Positions 23,301 to 32,852 of a stretch of 64,000 bases of DNA are shown here, one piece after another. The DNA comes from Pelodera strongyloides. Taxonomy: Eukaryota; Nematoda; Chromadorea; Rhabditida; Rhabditidae. A model generated the notes under the pieces. That model worked only from the letters and a program-made list of their open reading frames with translations, was not told the origin of the DNA and searched no databases. Position numbers and translations under genes: made by a program. Numbering within the stretch: the first letter of the stretch is position 1; every line of letters begins with the position of its first letter. The DNA is taken from assembly GCA_036852015.1 (NCBI GenBank), contig JAANDG010000140.1, forward strand, positions 62,001 to 126,000, in the 5' to 3' direction.

Positions 23301-26300
23301 CATTAGTCTTTCTCGCTTGTCTGCCACTTCTCTTCTGCAGATCAAACTCTTTCATTCCCACTGGAACTTTTCTCACACACTCTAGTTGTACCGAGAAAGT
23401 CTCTCTAGCCTTGTTCACCAAATCTTTGAGTACCACAGATGTTTTCTGCACTTTAGTCACTCTGTACGGACCAGAAAACTTGTTCTCCAGCTTGTGAGCC
23501 GGATTCATATCATACAGAATCACTCTGTCACCCTCAACGATCTTCTCACTGCACTTCGGACGACGCTTGTCAAACTGCTGCTTCATCTGATTAGCTGCAG
23601 TACCCAGATTCTCAAGCGTAGCTTCATGAGCCACTTGCAGTCCAGCCAACAGATCTGTTTTATAAGTCTGTACGTCAATCGAGTTGAGGTTCAAGCGATT
23701 TCTGGAGATTCCCTTCATCAACAGATTTGCATCTCTGCCTGAAGTCAGGAAGATTGGTGATTCACCAGTCGAAGCGTGTTGTGCTGAATTGTACGCATAC
23801 AACGCGAATGGTATCATCAAATCCCACTCTGTTTCGACCACCACAATCTTCCGCAAGATCTGTTCAATAGAACGATTGAACCGTTCAATCATTCCAGTCT
23901 CTCTCTTGATGTACCCTTTCGAGTACTCCCAGGTTATGTCGAGCTCTTCACATGCAGTCTTCACGATATCATTCATGAATTCTCGACTCTGGTCTGAGAC
24001 AATGACACGAGGAACTCTGCACTCACGCAGCAAATAGCCAAACAATGCTGCACTCACAACGCCCGCTTCTTTGCTCGGCAATGCCTCAGCATACGCGAAC
24101 TTTGTGAAATAGTCGACAACAGTCAACAAGTACCGGTTACCACTGAGAGTTCCCGTTCCCATGTCGAACAAGTCAACACCAACTGTATGGAACGCGGCGG
24201 ATACAACTCTCGGGTGTAGTTCAGGGACATTCGTTGCTCTCGGATTTCCAGTGAGACATTTCACACAACCTCGAGACCACTGTTTGAAATCGGCTCTCAT
24301 CTTAGGCCAGAAGTATTCAACTGCAACCTTCTTCATTGAAACTTCCACAGACCCATGACCACCAGTTCTTCTCGATTCATGTGCCGCCTGCCACACATCC
24401 TTCCTGAACTTCTCCGGAACCCATCTTCTCAGACGACCATCACGATGTACAAAGTAGAGTTTGTTATCAAGAAGAACGAAGTCAGCAACTCTGTAGCCAG
24501 AGTCCGACTCAATGACAGCGGTTTGGTCCCAGTTTCCGGCTTCTGAGTTTCGGACAAACGCCTTATAACTAGGGTCTGTTTCCAGAGTCCTTATCCACTC
24601 ATCAGATTCACTCGGAACCAGTTCTCCGACAACTCTGTCCAATCTCTCTTCTTGTAACGTCTCAGTACATTCGGACAAGACCACAGGGCCACGCGAGAGA
24701 GCATCAGCCACTTTGTTAGCCGATCCTTTCACGTATTCAATACGCAAGTTCTCATCTTGCAACTCCATCGCCCAACGCATAGTTCTTTCAGCCAGGTTTG
24801 GTCTCTTCAAGAGCGCTACAAGTGCCTGATGATCAGTTTTCACCACAACTGGCAACCCGTAGATATACTGTCTGAACTTCTCAACTGCTCTCTTGACCGC
24901 CAAGGCCTCCAGATCGGTGGGGTGGTACTTCTTCTGCGCGTCATTCAGTCTTTCTGACATGAAATGCAGAGGATGCAGACGACCTTCTTTGTCTTCCTGC
25001 GACAGTACTGCTCCGACACCCAGCTTGCTCGCGTCTACATAGATGATCAAAGGTCTCGATCCATCACGAGCCGCTTCAACATCTGGTTGTGCTAACATGG
25101 GAGTCGTGCTCAAAGCCAGTTTCAGAGCTTGGAACGCCTTTTCTTGTGCTTCAAGCCAGTACCATTTCACATTCGACGACGTCAAATCATACAGAGGAGA
25201 TGCAATCTTCGAAAAGTTGAGAATGAACTTCCGGTAATAGTTACACATTCCGAGAAACGTGCGGAGTTCAGTCAGTGAAGTCGGTCGTTCACACCGTTGA
25301 ATCTTCACAATCTTGTCTGGGTCAACCTTCACTCCATCCACACCAATGATGTGTCCCAGGAAGTGAACATTAGACTTCCCTACTGAGCATTTCTGCACTT
25401 TCAGCTTGAACCCACTGTTCCTCAACTTCTCAAAAACTTGTTGCAGGTGAACAACATGCTCCTCCCACGAATCCGACGCAACCAAGATATCATCAACATA
25501 CACTTGGACATTCTCTCCCAGCAAGTCCTCGAGTACCAGATGCATCGCTCGTTGAAACGTTGCTGGAGCATTACACAAACCGTACGGCATGACTTGGAAT
25601 TCATACAAGCCATCCAAAATCGCAAATGCAGCTCTCTCCTTGCTTTCCTCGCTCAAAGGAATCTGCCAGAACCCACTAACCAGATCAAACGTGGAAAACA
25701 CTTTCTTTCCAGAGAAACGTTGAAGTGTGAGATTCATATTCGGCAAGGGCTGAGCATCTTGCTTCATGACCTCATTCACCTTTCGAAAATCCACACACAT
25801 GCGAATCGAACCATCCTTCTTCTTGACCAAGACGCATGGAGATGACCACGGAGACGAGCTGTGCTTGATAATCCCCTGGTTCTTCATCTTCTCAATCAGA
25901 TCTTTCACTTGGCCTTGGATTCCCAGAGGAACCGGTCGAGCTCTCTGACGGATTGGTTTCGCATCTCCCGTTTCAATCGAGTGTTCAACAACATTCGTTC
26001 TGCCGAGTTCTTCCTCATTCATCGCAAAGATATCCTCATTATCAGCAATCAAAGCGTCCAACGAGTCTATCTGCGGCATTCCATTTTCACGAAGACACGC
26101 TAGTATCTCCTTCACTCTTTGATCTCTGCACTGAGATCGCTTCTGCTTCCCAGAAGTCTGTGAAATGTTCAACACTTCACACGTGCCCCTCTCCTCCTTC
26201 AAGAGAGGTGCCACCTCAAGTTCATCCCATTCGATGATCTCAAAGTCTTCAGTAGCTCTGAACTGAGTTCCTTTCTCAAGTTCAATCGGACTACCGGAAT

Positions 26301-29300
26301 TGTTTGTGACTCTCAAGAATGCTCTACCTTTGTCGTCGGTCCTCAGAATTGAGTCAGTATCCACTCCGGGAGTACTCTCCAACAACAAAACGCGGTCCTT
26401 TCTCACTCCTCTCAAGGGGATAATTTTGGACGCGCCTGGCGGAAGTCGCACCGTTTCTTCCAGTTTGACTTGGGTATCTTCTTCCGGACAATTCAGAAGA
26501 ATCGTGATACCAACCGCACGTAGACCATTCATACCAAGCAGAACTTGCTGCTCCTTCCTTCGGATCACATGAAATCCGACTCGAGTCACTGTGCCGTCAC
26601 CCAGTTTCACTGGCAACACGCACCGTCCTATCAAGTTTAGAAGATTCCTGGAAGCATCCAAGATACCGTAGTCTTCTGCCTTCCCTTCTACAAACTTGAT
26701 ATCTTCTTCGCACATTTTCCGCGAGACCTTCATGTCTGCTTGTGCTGCCTGTAGGAAGCCCGTGGAAACCAACGAAATCGAAGCTCCGGTATCCACCGTC
26801 ACTTCTGCTTCCTTATACGCGACCAGGCCTTTCAATGTCAACTGTTCCGCGCGGAACATATCGCCTGCAATTGGCAACGCAATCGGTCGCAATTCCTGGA
26901 CACTGGCTTGCTCAAGACTCCCAGTTCCACTCACATTCCGGACAATCCTCGCGCTCTGAACAGAACCATTTTCCACGCTATGTCCGTGACCAAACCGTTC
27001 GACTCCCGGGGTCTTCACGGTGGCCTTTCGGGTGTTCATCAGTGTGAGGTGTGAGTCAGGGACACTCTGCACACCACCCTTGGATTCTGCTTCGCTGGTA
27101 GCACGACCATCCACAGTATCCACCTTTGTGAATTGTTCCTCGAACAATTCTTCAACAAGAGCTTTCGGAAGCCACTGATGCTTCAACACTACTCGCTCTT
27201 CACCGGTCGATTGCGAATTCTTCGAATTCCTGCATCGATCCTTGTCCGCATCCATAGCCTCAGCTCTCCTGGATGGGCATTCAGCTTTCAGATGACCACG
27301 CTTATGACAATAATGACAAGTAGGAGCCCACGGACGATCATCCTTCCTCGCTGGACGAGACTGATCAAAACTCCTTCTGTTGTCAACACCACTGTAGTTC
27401 TGTCTCTGCTTGCTCTGGTCAGCTACTGGCGACATCGTAGACCGCTCTCTGTTCGACGACTTATTGAACGAAGGACCACCGCCATAACCAGAAGAATTGC
27501 CGACTCTCTTTGGAGAAACCTGTCGATGCTTCTTCGGTACTGACTGAGATGACATTGCCGTGGAGGACCTTACATAACTATCATGTCGAAGAGCCAACGT
27601 CTTTACCAAGTTGTATGCCGAACTTCTTCTTCTTCCTTCAACGACTCATCAAGGTATTGATGAAAATTGTCTCTGCTTTCCAAGCATCGAAGCAAAGCTG
27701 CGCTCTGCTGAGCTTCCCGCACTTGCTTTTCAGCATCCGAGGGGTAGGCTTTTCGACCGAGTGACTCGATCTCCCGACACACCTCAGTAACATTGACCGC
27801 TTTCTTGCTGAACAAAGAAAGTTCTCGCTGCCAATGAATGCGTTTCAGAGAAAGAGGACCTTCCATCTCCTTCTTAAACTCTCGTACCACTCTGTCAAAG
27901 CCTTGATTCTTCACCGTCACCGGCAAAGCCTCATACAGAGCACGCGAGTCCTCACGAAGATAATTACGGAACAACATCAACTTCTGTGCCTCAGAATAAC
28001 CCGGTATGAATCTCAGAGTCAAACTTTCAACAAACTCCTCAAAGCTCTCTGCAGACTTGCACGAATACTTAGACAGTGGAGGTAATGTGGCCAAGAGTGA
28101 ATTAGCAAGGCCCATTGTAAACAAGGCCTCGGCACCTGATATATCGCCTTCGCGGGTCACTCTCACACCAGCACACACACTTTCCTCAGCTCTTACGTTC
28201 TCCACGCGATCAGCAAACGTACCCGGAGATGAGTCCTGAGGTATCGTGACAGGGCGTCGGTGCGGAGTCTCCTGTGGAGGCGGACACGTCTCCCTCACAT
28301 CTCGTCGGCTCTGCAAAGCGCTTAGATAAAGATCTGACCCGTACCTGCCAACAGTACGATCGTGATCCGTAAGGGGTGTAGTCTCACCATTTATCACTAC
28401 AGCTTGCTGACTCCGTGCCTCATGATCCTCCCGCTCATCACGGTGTTCGTCCGATCCCAGAAGATCATTCTCTTCCTCCAGACTGAGATCGTCCTGCAAA
28501 ACAGAATTCATGAACACATCAGGACGTTTCTCTACACGAGCAGCAAGACGCTCTACAACCTCTTTATAGTACAAAAGATTATCAATCTTGAACGGTATCT
28601 CTGCCATCTGGCACCTGAGCTTATCCATAACCTCTTCAATCAGCTCTTGCATCAACTCTGACTTTGACAAATGATCGTCAAGGTTCGCAACATTAGCCAG
28701 TTCACGTTCTTCTAACCTTGCGAGGAGCGTAGTTGCATGACCCCAAGCAAGGTCTCCAAACGGAACATTCTCTGTTTGGACTCTCAGCCATGCTTCTTGA
28801 AGTTGGGACACAAGAAGCCTCGCTTGAGTTCTAACCTGAGTTTTCTGCCTTGCTGTCAGAGTCTTGCAGAACCTTTCATTAATAACGATCAGAAGATCGC
28901 TCAGATTGGATAATGCATTCAGAGCTTCATTGAACTCAGCTTTCCCGCTACGCGGTCCACCAGCAAAAGTGCCGGCCAGCCAGTCTACACCACTGACCTG
29001 TTCCACTGGAACATCTTCCTCATAGTCAAGAAGAATAGACAGATCTTCTTCTCCAGACATTTCGTCCCGTGCTGCACAAACCAACGATTCCTGCAAACAG
29101 CAATATATCGTAAATGTTACCGCAACACAGATCAAACACTGCGCGACGTGCATGATCAAACGGTTATGAACCGAGAACATTTTCTCCATCTGGAGTCGCA
29201 GCGACACCGGGCAGCACACATGCAGACCCAGTACGCTTAGACTCCCGGCAAAGCTTCATGTAGACTGAACGCAACCTGGCCACAAGGACCAGGCCCAACA

Positions 29301-31928
29301 GAGCTACGATCCACCTTACCCGAGAAAAGTTAGCTCAGTCTCATACCACACATGGGTAAAACCACACGCACGGTACTCGACCAAACAACTCTCTCGAAGG
29401 AGAACACACCCACGGTCCACCACGGCCTAGCGGAGCAAGGGCCGAAAATGGACGCACATCCGTAAGCAAGGGACTAGCGGTGCAAGGTCCCAAGCAACCA
29501 ACAGATGCGCGGCGTACCAGCATAGGTGATCCGTAATGCCTGGCTTGCCGAAGCTCGCCTGGCAACCAACAGAACACCTAGCCGAGAGAAGAGAGAAAAA
29601 GAATGCTCTACAGATCCGTAAAGCTCAGTTGGCACAAGGCGCAACTGTGCAACCAACAGACTGTATAGCAAGAGAGGAGGATAAGGAAAGAGAAGGAAAG
29701 CGAGAACAATGATTGAACAGAGCAGATATTAGAAAAAGAAAAAGGTTGAGAGAGTATACCACAGACAATAGCACAACAACACAAAAACAGTAGCATTAAC
29801 AAGCATATACAGACGTAACAGTGAACAAATACACAGTATAACAAGTGTTAGTAGCCATCTGAAACTTTTGGTGCCTCTCGACGTCCTCGTGGGCCACGTC
29901 GTCCTCGAGCACCACGCGCTCCTCGTTGTCCAGGTCCTCTCCGGTCGTATACAGTTAGGCTCCGCCCACTTGCAAAACTACTCTGGTACCCGAGTAGTTG
30001 CAAACCAGATACACACCTGTGGAAAACAAAACAGACAACACGAGACGCAACAATACAGTTAAAACACATATATACACAACAAACGTTAATAGTTGAGGAG
30101 GTTAGGCCATTCGGCCCCCAGTAAGGAAAAGAAGTGTATTTATAGTAGAAAGAGTGTAAATAAGAGAAGATAAGAGTGAGAAATTAGAGACTCAAAACTT
30201 ACCAGCTCGGATGAATAAGGTTAGATTCTGTTCGGAACAAGAATCTCGGTTTCACCTAACCATCCAACCATAAACAAAAGCGTGTACATATAAAACATAG
30301 ATTCAAGCACATAAAATATGGCAGAGGGACTCATCCCAATGACAAGAATTGCACAGCATTTAAGGTTAATATTTACTAAAAACATAAACACATGCAAACC
30401 ATAAATAAAGCAATAAACAACAGTAATAACAATCAAAACAAGTAGTATGATGAGAAGTGAGATCCTTGAAGAAATGATGAAAATACAGAACAAGTATTTA
30501 ACACAGATTACTACATATCACCGAAACGAACATAAACTAACAACATGCAATCTATTTCGTGGGTTTTTGGATCGCACCACTCAATACATAACTGTGAGTA
30601 AAAAAACACTTTCGTGTTCTCATAAAACAGTTAAAGATAACAAGAAAAACAAACAAAAACTACATCGCCGGGCGAGCAACCGCACGCACCGGTGACACTC
30701 GTCAGAATGACGAAATTTGGGCTCCGCCCACTACACAAAAGGGATGAAACAAACGCATAGCTATAAACAACGCAAGAATACGCTTATGATACCCTAACGT
30801 CTTTGTAGTATGGTGTACACTACAATGAAATACAACAATTATTGATGTAACTAATGTTAAATTGAAACAATACAACAATACTAATATATATATTACTATC
30901 TCAGTGTTACTGTTGTTGTAGATCGAAGGAAACGAGGACGTGCTCGTGAGTGAAGAGGCCTCTTCCATTCTGGCGAATACTGAATTGATCGGAGTTTATC
31001 AGAAGGCTGCGGCCCATAGTCATGCGCAGGTCAGTTAGAAATTACAGAAAGTTTCTGATTTACATCATTACAGCAGATCTTGCTCGTACGGCCTTTGGGT
31101 GTGTCGGGGCCAGGTCTTCAGGTGAATTGAACGCCATTTTCTTTATGCATGACAGTGGTGATCGACTAATATACATCGTTACCAGACGGCTAACGCCGCC
31201 TGAGGCGACTTGCAAAGTTTAAAATGCAGGAACAGTAAGCACACTTGTGTGAAACGTTTGCAACGTATCTTGAAAAATCATGAAACAAAATTCGGATTTC
31301 GCTGGCTCAAGACTAGGCTCCGGCCCTCCTTTTATAGCTTTTAGTTATTCTAATTTTCGTTCCGTTAACACAAACAAAAAAGTAAACTCTTCTCCTTTAT
31401 ATAGTACGATTTCAGGGTCCGATGTCTGCTCTGCCGGGACTTGACAGTGCGACCATTACGAAGACACTACAGAACTTTGACGCTTTCCTCGCACAACCCG
31501 ATCGATACCGTATGGATCAGGTGGCAAGGATTAGCAGCGTCAGAATTAGGTATGAATATTATTATTTTATCGATTTCCCGTATATGACTACGGTGAGTTT
31601 CGAGTGGTCTTAGCGCCACGTTCGCTTAACGTTGCCCAATCTTAGTGTTATGAAAAACGAATTGAGTTAGACTATATTTACCCCTCGAAGAAACCACTAC
31701 AGAAGTACCCATGATGAGATTGGCCTTTGTTCTATTAAAAAAGAAGAGAGAAAGATATAGCTATCTCTAAATTATTGTTGATTTTGCAGAGAATCAATTG
31801 CGACGCGAACTGCTCAGAACGTGGTAGCCGCGTACTCTTTGGTCGTCAGTAAACTGGGAGAATCAGCCAACAAATACGAGAATATCCAGTACAAAAGTGC
31901 TGAGCAAGTCATGGAATTACTCAAGTAG
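14301..31928 (+). CDS. COG6: Conserved oligomeric Golgi complex subunit 6, complete, 17 exons
   Basis: COG6 is a lobe B subunit of the COG tether, which retains and recycles Golgi glycosylation enzymes during retrograde traffic. Exons: 14301-14381, 14503-14637, 15564-15703, 16071-16168, 16352-16454, 16809-16879, 17108-17186, 17392-17489, 17682-17816, 18202-18291, 18845-18911, 19093-19207, 19441-19572, 19689-19859, 30922-31029, 31416-31549 and 31790-31928. They sum to 1896 nt (631 residues, close to the usual 640-660), with every junction in phase and GT-AG. The N-terminal third is helical and coiled ([38 protein letters not shown]). The family signature [19 protein letters not shown] lies in exon 9, and [11 protein letters not shown] in exon 10. 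The gene ends at TAG 31926-31928. Intron 14 (11 kb) is enlarged by an antisense gypsy element; the other introns range from about 116 to 926 bp. The coding sequence shows no damage. Confidence 0.95.
14658..15215 (+). mobile_element. 558-bp inverted-terminal element carrying a tRNA-like sequence, copy 2
   Basis: Lies in COG6 intron 2. Same ends (AGGTGACTCTAGGCCCG...) and same length as the copy at 6677-7234, in the opposite orientation. The tRNA-like segment is at about 14894-14980, with A box TGGCCGAGTGGTCTAAGGCG and B box AAGTTCGATTC. No coding capacity. Confidence 0.75.
15228..15452. mobile_element. MITE with TAA target duplication (PIF/Harbinger-like)
   Basis: 225 bp in COG6 intron 2. Inverted arms of about 75 bp start GGGCGCGTTTAAGATGG and end CCATCTTAAACGCGCCC, flanked on both sides by TAA. 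Three-base TWA duplications with G-rich ends are typical of PIF/Harbinger derivatives. It lies 12 bp from the end of the tRNA-carrying element. Confidence 0.8.
16511..16640 (+). repeat. Three 43-bp tandem units in COG6 intron 5
   Basis: Units start at 16511, 16554 and 16597. Each contains CTCTAATGCATTGTATGCAA, running on into the octamer ATGCAAAT; the copies differ by one or two bases. Confidence 0.9.
17990..18126. mobile_element. Small TA-flanked MITE in COG6 intron 9
   Basis: Inverted ends TTCAAGGTAGATCTT and AAGATCTACCTTGAA with TA outside each, and about 30-bp arms including GCATTTACGAC. Consistent with a mariner/Tc1-type derivative. Confidence 0.65.
18308..18468. mobile_element. TTAA palindromic element (octamer family), decayed copy
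   Basis: In COG6 intron 10. The left end has TTAAAGCGATATGCCAGCCGG; the right arm has GTTTCAAAAACCGGCTGG but has lost its last bases. ATGCAAAT is present at about 18370. Confidence 0.6.
20056..20829 (-). repeat. LTR of the gypsy element (3' LTR)
   Basis: 774 bp. Contains a minus-strand 90-residue hydrophobic open frame (20157-20429) with about three membrane-like stretches, also present in the partner LTR. Confidence 0.95.
21060..21954 (-). pseudogene. Third ORF after integrase with a zinc knuckle, apparently frameshifted
   Basis: Downstream of pol in the usual env position. It begins [15 protein letters not shown] at 21954 and reads well for about 99 residues. It then appears to shift frame (about 21655-21700) into [20 protein letters not shown] and on to [18 protein letters not shown], and shifts again near 21270 into [15 protein letters not shown], a CCHC knuckle, ending with an Arg-rich tail. 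There is no signal peptide or transmembrane segment, so it is not envelope-like. It may be a second nucleic-acid-binding protein or a duplicated gag portion. Whether the two shifts are decay, introns or sequencing errors cannot be told here. Confidence 0.55.
21983..22560 (-). repeat. Two 240-bp direct repeats inside the gypsy 3' region
   Basis: Copies 21983-22221 and 22321-22560, separated by 99 bp. Both start CATGGGTTTGCCCTGCCCAT and end GCTGTTGAATA. They differ at roughly 5% of positions by eye, more than the host LTRs differ. No target duplication around the pair, so probably a local duplication rather than a nested LTR element. Confidence 0.8.
22588..27609 (-). CDS. pol: pol polyprotein of the gypsy element, 1673 aa
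   Basis: Domains in order: CCHC knuckle at residues 98-111 ([14 protein letters not shown]); aspartic protease with VDTGAS at 272-277; reverse transcriptase about 555-740, with [12 protein letters not shown] and the catalytic YVDD near 704; RNase H about 850-975, with YVDAS and a D at the ADALS motif; integrase with an HHCC zinc segment, then VDLF, SDQSREF and IERFNRS carrying the expected D, D and E; and a chromo-less tail with FSGPYRV. About 230 further residues follow with no domain I know. There is no ATG at the start: the frame opens after TGA TGA within gag and overlaps it by about 40 nt, so expression needs a -1 shift or non-AUG start (TTG at 27609). No stops or frameshifts inside. Confidence 0.93.
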   Translation of the reverse strand: MVKTLALRHDSYVRSSTAMSSQSVPKKHRQVSPKRVGNSSGYGGGPSFNKSSNRERSTMSPVADQSKQRQNYSGVDNRRSFDQSRPARKDDRPWAPTCHYCHKRGHLKAECPSRRAEAMDADKDRCRNSKNSQSTGEERVVLKHQWLPKALVEELFEEQFTKVDTVDGRATSEAESKGGVQSVPDSHLTLMNTRKATVKTPGVERFGHGHSVENGSVQSARIVRNVSGTGSLEQASVQELRPIALPIAGDMFRAEQLTLKGLVAYKEAEVTVDTGASISLVSTGFLQAAQADMKVSRKMCEEDIKFVEGKAEDYGILDASRNLLNLIGRCVLPVKLGDGTVTRVGFHVIRRKEQQVLLGMNGLRAVGITILLNCPEEDTQVKLEETVRLPPGASKIIPLRGVRKDRVLLLESTPGVDTDSILRTDDKGRAFLRVTNNSGSPIELEKGTQFRATEDFEIIEWDELEVAPLLKEERGTCEVLNISQTSGKQKRSQCRDQRVKEILACLRENGMPQIDSLDALIADNEDIFAMNEEELGRTNVVEHSIETGDAKPIRQRARPVPLGIQGQVKDLIEKMKNQGIIKHSSSPWSSPCVLVKKKDGSIRMCVDFRKVNEVMKQDAQPLPNMNLTLQRFSGKKVFSTFDLVSGFWQIPLSEESKERAAFAILDGLYEFQVMPYGLCNAPATFQRAMHLVLEDLLGENVQVYVDDILVASDSWEEHVVHLQQVFEKLRNSGFKLKVQKCSVGKSNVHFLGHIIGVDGVKVDPDKIVKIQRCERPTSLTELRTFLGMCNYYRKFILNFSKIASPLYDLTSSNVKWYWLEAQEKAFQALKLALSTTPMLAQPDVEAARDGSRPLIIYVDASKLGVGAVLSQEDKEGRLHPLHFMSERLNDAQKKYHPTDLEALAVKRAVEKFRQYIYGLPVVVKTDHQALVALLKRPNLAERTMRWAMELQDENLRIEYVKGSANKVADALSRGPVVLSECTETLQEERLDRVVGELVPSESDEWIRTLETDPSYKAFVRNSEAGNWDQTAVIESDSGYRVADFVLLDNKLYFVHRDGRLRRWVPEKFRKDVWQAAHESRRTGGHGSVEVSMKKVAVEYFWPKMRADFKQWSRGCVKCLTGNPRATNVPELHPRVVSAAFHTVGVDLFDMGTGTLSGNRYLLTVVDYFTKFAYAEALPSKEAGVVSAALFGYLLRECRVPRVIVSDQSREFMNDIVKTACEELDITWEYSKGYIKRETGMIERFNRSIEQILRKIVVVETEWDLMIPFALYAYNSAQHASTGESPIFLTSGRDANLLMKGISRNRLNLNSIDVQTYKTDLLAGLQVAHEATLENLGTAANQMKQQFDKRRPKCSEKIVEGDRVILYDMNPAHKLENKFSGPYRVTKVQKTSVVLKDLVNKARETFSVQLECVRKVPVGMKEFDLQKRSGRQARKTNVTVKQASECGDKATPLRRSARLRKCEVLTFSDDPVDQEGCRTFVVRRDSGLHPDRKVDGVYVRDVAQQMRIFPDDITGKFPVNTVAEIMGAASSLTSRAPLGEVLSGLANAGFSVEGVGIAVSTLVRKDLIDGATCRQFYEADRVVCEGDEEYADLLMRHSRLQRQKRSATACPQASLVANRQKEYLDEEGRATLGAISSVHSRFVEARLIVIGDEAIRQASNLMFSRSTRVLFLEV
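27603..29219 (-). CDS. gag: gag of the gypsy element
   Basis: Open frame of 538 codons; the likelier start is the internal Met at 29060 ([16 protein letters not shown]), since the first 50 residues are hydrophobic and atypical. The central part is helical. The C-terminal half has a capsid-type segment ([33 protein letters not shown], then [20 protein letters not shown]) like gag proteins of Ty3 elements, which assemble the particle. It lacks the zinc knuckle, which is in the next frame at the start of pol. It ends at TAA overlapping the pol frame (-1). Confidence 0.85.
   Translation of the reverse strand: MCCPVSLRLQMEKMFSVHNRLIMHVAQCLICVAVTFTIYCCLQESLVCAARDEMSGEEDLSILLDYEEDVPVEQVSGVDWLAGTFAGGPRSGKAEFNEALNALSNLSDLLIVINERFCKTLTARQKTQVRTQARLLVSQLQEAWLRVQTENVPFGDLAWGHATTLLARLEERELANVANLDDHLSKSELMQELIEEVMDKLRCQMAEIPFKIDNLLYYKEVVERLAARVEKRPDVFMNSVLQDDLSLEEENDLLGSDEHRDEREDHEARSQQAVVINGETTPLTDHDRTVGRYGSDLYLSALQSRRDVRETCPPPQETPHRRPVTIPQDSSPGTFADRVENVRAEESVCAGVRVTREGDISGAEALFTMGLANSLLATLPPLSKYSCKSAESFEEFVESLTLRFIPGYSEAQKLMLFRNYLREDSRALYEALPVTVKNQGFDRVVREFKKEMEGPLSLKRIHWQRELSLFSKKAVNVTEVCREIESLGRKAYPSDAEKQVREAQQSAALLRCLESRDNFHQYLDESLKEEEEVRHTTW
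29220..30119 (-). other. Leader of the gypsy element
   Basis: About 900 nt between the 5' LTR and gag. A short GC-rich stretch (29870-29950) reads as an Arg/Gly-rich peptide on the minus strand ([14 protein letters not shown]) but has no clear coding context. A packaging signal or splice site may lie here; none is recognisable. Confidence 0.5.
30120..30897 (-). repeat. LTR of the gypsy element (5' LTR)
   Basis: 778 bp; four extra bases in two A runs relative to the other LTR, otherwise identical by eye. Followed by ATCT. Confidence 0.95.
31186..31405 (-). repeat. Dispersed repeat R, full copy in COG6 intron 15
   Basis: Reverse-complement copy of 37605-37812, running from CCAGACGGCTAACGCCGCC to CTCCTTTATATAG. 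It ends about 10 bp before the acceptor of exon 16 and may supply part of its pyrimidine tract. Confidence 0.7.
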
Positions 31929-32227
31929 TCTATTATTTATTCTACTTTTTTTCGTACGGCTCCTGGTCATGGTAAGCTTAGATATTAGCGACTTATTATT
32001 GCGCACTCGCACTGGAGATTTCTAGACCTTTAAATTATTGTAAGAGAGTAATTGTCGCTGTAAGACAGTACGTTACTTCTTAATAGTGAGCCGCAAGCCA
32101 GAAGTGGTGGTGGGTAGTGGTTGGATTTCTTGCTTTAAATATTGAGAGTAGTTTTATTTATAAATAAGTTCTTTAGCTGTTGAGTACCTTTGCTCATTGA
32201 GAATTGTTTCCCCACACACTTTTTTTT

Positions 32228-32852
32228 GGCTTACTGCTTAAGACATCCAAAACATCCAAAAACATCCGGTGACGTCTCGGACATCCAGAAACATCTGAAA
32301 ACCTCCCGGACATCTGTAAACATCCCGTACATCCAAAATACTCTGACATCCAGTAGTAATTCAAAATAGAAGTCATTTTTGGACATGAACTGCATTAATA
32401 ATAAGACACGTTTTTACGGAGAGCATTTGCTGACGAGGTAGGCGTAGGCTAGTGATAGTTTTTCCTGGTCGGAAACTCAATTTTCTTGCGAATGTCAGAT
32501 AACGCCCATCGAGCAGCTTCGACGGTCACTCCAAACGGTTAACTTGAGGTAATGGTGCACTTTCGCGCATAATTAAACGACAGTGTAATAACATCTGCCC
32601 TGGTCAGCAATGGTCGAACACGCACCATACCTTTACGAAAAGCAGAGAATAACCCGAATAACCGCTTCACGAACCAAACAAATAAAAATAACAAGAATGA
32701 TCATCATCCACGCATTGGAACATGGCCAGATTTCACGGATGTTTTTTGGATGTGCTGGGTGTCCTGGATGTCTAGGGATGTTTTGGATGTCACGGATGTT
32801 TGTGGATGTCAGAGATGTTTTTGGATGTTTTAGATGTCTTAAGCAGTAAGCC
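32228..32852. repeat. Foldback of ACATCC/GGATGT words
   Basis: Left arm 32228-32350 starts GGCTTACTGCTTAAGACATC and continues as ACATCCAAAA-type repeats. The right arm, about 32735-32852, is its inverse and ends GATGTCTTAAGCAGTAAGCC. The 390-bp centre shows nothing recognisable. Confidence 0.8.

Larger units (their letters stand above)
20056..30897 (-). mobile_element. Ty3/gypsy-type LTR retrotransposon, near-complete, antisense in COG6 intron 14
   Basis: 10.8-kb element with LTRs 20056-20829 and 30120-30897. The LTRs begin AGTAAGG and end ATTACT, a short inverted pair, and the target duplication is ATCT. In minus orientation the primer-binding site TGGGGGCCGAATGG overlaps the last LTR base at about 30104-30120, as in 17.6/gypsy-type elements. 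A polypurine tract GAAGGAGGAG lies at 20830-20839. Order in transcription: long leader, gag, pol (knuckle, protease, RT, RNase H, integrase), then a third ORF with another zinc knuckle and two 240-bp direct repeats. By eye the LTRs differ only in two small homopolymer length changes, so the insertion is young. gag and pol appear intact. Confidence 0.96.

Noticed and set aside
23386..27764. Many plus-strand frames opposite pol and gag
   Set aside because: Shadows of the intact minus-strand pol and gag frames.
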